From the NCBI RefSeq assembly GCF_000721175.1, contig NZ_JOEZ01000007.1:186001-250000 (forward strand): a stretch of DNA of 64,000 bases. The letters run 5' to 3'. Origin of the DNA: Streptomyces anulatus (GTDB lineage: Bacteria; Actinomycetota; Actinomycetes; Streptomycetales; Streptomycetaceae). Below the pieces are notes generated by a model. It did no database searches. It was not told where the DNA came from and saw only the letters and a list, made by a program, of their open reading frames with translations. Shown here one piece after another: positions 62,926 through 64,000 of this stretch (position 1 is its first letter; each line of letters opens with the position of its first letter). The translations under genes and the position numbers were made by a program.

Positions 62926-63606
62926 ATGAACCAGCAACTCGCGGGCTACGCCCCGACCCCTGTCACGGCCCGTATGGAGAACCACGGCAAGACCATGCTC
63001 AAGGTCGCCATGGCCTCCGGGCAGGACCTCTACGCACGCACCGGCTCGATGGTGGCGTACGAGGGCTTCATCCAGTACGAGCCCAACCCGCCCGCCGTCC
63101 GGCAGACCGCCTCCCAGTGGATCGCGGGCGAGGGCGCACCCGTCATGAAGTGCTCCGGCGACGGGCTGCTCTACCTCGCCGACTACGGCGCCGACGTCGT
63201 CGTCATCAACCTCGACAACGACTCCCTCTCCGTCAACGGCACCAACCTCCTCGCCTTCGACGCCCACCTCACCTGGGGCGTCGAGAAGGTCAAGGGGATG
63301 GCCAAGTTCGCCGGGCAGGGCCTGTGGAACGTCGTCGTCCAGGGCACCGGATGGGTCGCCATCACCTCCCGGGGCACCCCGATCGTGGTCGATTGCGGAC
63401 GCGGCGAGGACGAGACGTACGTCGACCCGGACGCGCTCGTCGCCTGGTCCCCGAACCTCAAGGTGAAGGGCAAGCGCAGCTTCAAGGCCGGCTCGCTGAT
63501 CGGCCGCGGCAGCGGCGAGGCGTACCAGATGGCCTTCTCCGGCCAGGGCATCGTCGTCGTCCAGCCGAGCGAGGACAGCACGGACCGCCTGCGGATCCGG
63601 AACTGA
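62926..63606 (+). CDS. AIM24 family protein
   Basis: A 226-residue beta-rich protein of the AIM24 (DUF124) family: LKVAMASGQDLYARTGSMVAYEGFI and the end GSGEAYQMAFSGQGIVVVQPSE. ATG at 62926, 11 bp after the fusion gene. Biochemical role unknown. Confidence 0.85.
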   Translation: MNQQLAGYAPTPVTARMENHGKTMLKVAMASGQDLYARTGSMVAYEGFIQYEPNPPAVRQTASQWIAGEGAPVMKCSGDGLLYLADYGADVVVINLDNDSLSVNGTNLLAFDAHLTWGVEKVKGMAKFAGQGLWNVVVQGTGWVAITSRGTPIVVDCGRGEDETYVDPDALVAWSPNLKVKGKRSFKAGSLIGRGSGEAYQMAFSGQGIVVVQPSEDSTDRLRIRN

Positions 63607-63625
63607 GGGGAAGGGGGAACACATC

Positions 63626-64000
63626 ATGCAGAGTCCGCTTTTCAGCCACACCGAGCAGCAGACCCAGGACCGGTACGCGATCCAGAACCCGCAGCTCCTG
63701 CGGGTCTCGCTGACCGGCCAGGACGACGTCCTCGCCCGCAAGGGCGCGATGGTCGCCTACCAGGGGCTGATGGACTTCGACGGGGAATACCAGTCCCAGG
63801 GCCAGCGGCGCGCCCGCGCACGTACCGGCGAGGGCCTCGACCTGATGCGCGTGTCCGGCCAGGGCACCGTCTACCTCGCCAACCTCGCGCAGTACATCCA
63901 CGTCGTGGACGTCGACCGCGAGGGGATGACCGTGGACAGCTCGTACGTCCTCGCGCTCGATTCCTCGCTGCACACCGAGGTCATCGCGGTGGACAGCCAG
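63626..64000 (+). CDS. AIM24 family protein, partial at window end
   Basis: The first 125 codons of a second free AIM24 protein (QLLRVSLTGQDDVLARKGAMVAYQG). AAGGGGGAA precedes ATG 63626. The 3' end lies outside the window, so length and possible C-terminal domains are unknown. Confidence 0.8.
   Translation, partial: MQSPLFSHTEQQTQDRYAIQNPQLLRVSLTGQDDVLARKGAMVAYQGLMDFDGEYQSQGQRRARARTGEGLDLMRVSGQGTVYLANLAQYIHVVDVDREGMTVDSSYVLALDSSLHTEVIAVDSQ

Noticed and set aside
61277..64000. Tellurite-resistance operon
   Set aside because: No TerB, TerC, TerZ or TerA gene is seen; the TerD domain is fused to AIM24 instead.

Overview
This is high-GC chromosomal DNA with strong third-position G/C bias, many GTG starts, frequent ATGA or GTGA overlaps, and actinobacterial marker genes (WhiB7/WblC, AdnA/AdnB, UvrD2, mycoredoxin, DUF3117, DUF3107, DUF3152, MoeZ). 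Protein content and DUF6758-type genes point to Streptomyces or a close relative. I see no rRNA or tRNA gene, CRISPR array, prophage or intact insertion sequence. It reads as core chromosome with a few accessory patches.

Region 1 (1-15.5 kb) follows, from memory, the order of the Mycobacterium tuberculosis Rv1207-Rv1239c interval: a FolP2-type DHPS paralogue, a small DivIVA-like protein, Tag, DUF3117, an O-methyltransferase, an ECF sigma factor with its zinc-finger anti-sigma factor, HtrA and TatB, then Mrp, a DUF1003 membrane protein, an MgtE-N/CBS protein and CorA. The theme is cell-envelope stress (sigma/anti-sigma/HtrA/TatB) next to magnesium handling. The corA leader is long and structured and carries a short upstream ORF starting Met-Asp-Pro.

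Region 2 (15.9-21.6 kb) holds Streptomyces-type housekeeping and hypothetical genes: a suppressor-of-fused protein, DUF6758, a PHP phosphoesterase, MarC, an NYN nuclease-fold protein and an alpha/beta hydrolase. It also has a probable pseudogene and an isolated AT-rich palindrome.

Region 3 (21.7-29.7 kb) and regions 5-6 (42.9-61.2 kb) follow the Rv3211-to-Rv3195 interval: DEAD-box helicase, ferritin-like protein, DUF3107, TetR, DUF3152, MoeZ, MGMT-like ATL, AdnA, AdnB, NudC, mycoredoxin, UvrD2, WblC with an attenuator leader, an ABC1 kinase and a ThiF-like protein. DNA-end processing (AdnAB, UvrD2, ATL, Tag) and redox/antibiotic stress (mycoredoxin, WblC) dominate.

Region 4 (30.0-42.8 kb) interrupts that order. 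It contains a four-gene, translationally coupled candidate polysaccharide cluster (PelF-like DUF3492 glycosyltransferase, polytopic membrane protein, sugar-nucleotide epimerase, spherulin-4 family protein) upstream of moeZ. Two secreted tripeptidyl-aminopeptidase-like lipoproteins and a large kinase-like/flippase-like fusion follow.

Region 7 (61.3-64.0 kb) has a TerD-AIM24 fusion followed by two AIM24 proteins; the last is cut by the window end.

Small transposon-derived repeats (about 100-170 bp, one with IS5-like TNA target duplications, others beside CTAG) sit at gene ends and have altered the 3' end of one peptidase gene and the 5' end of marC.
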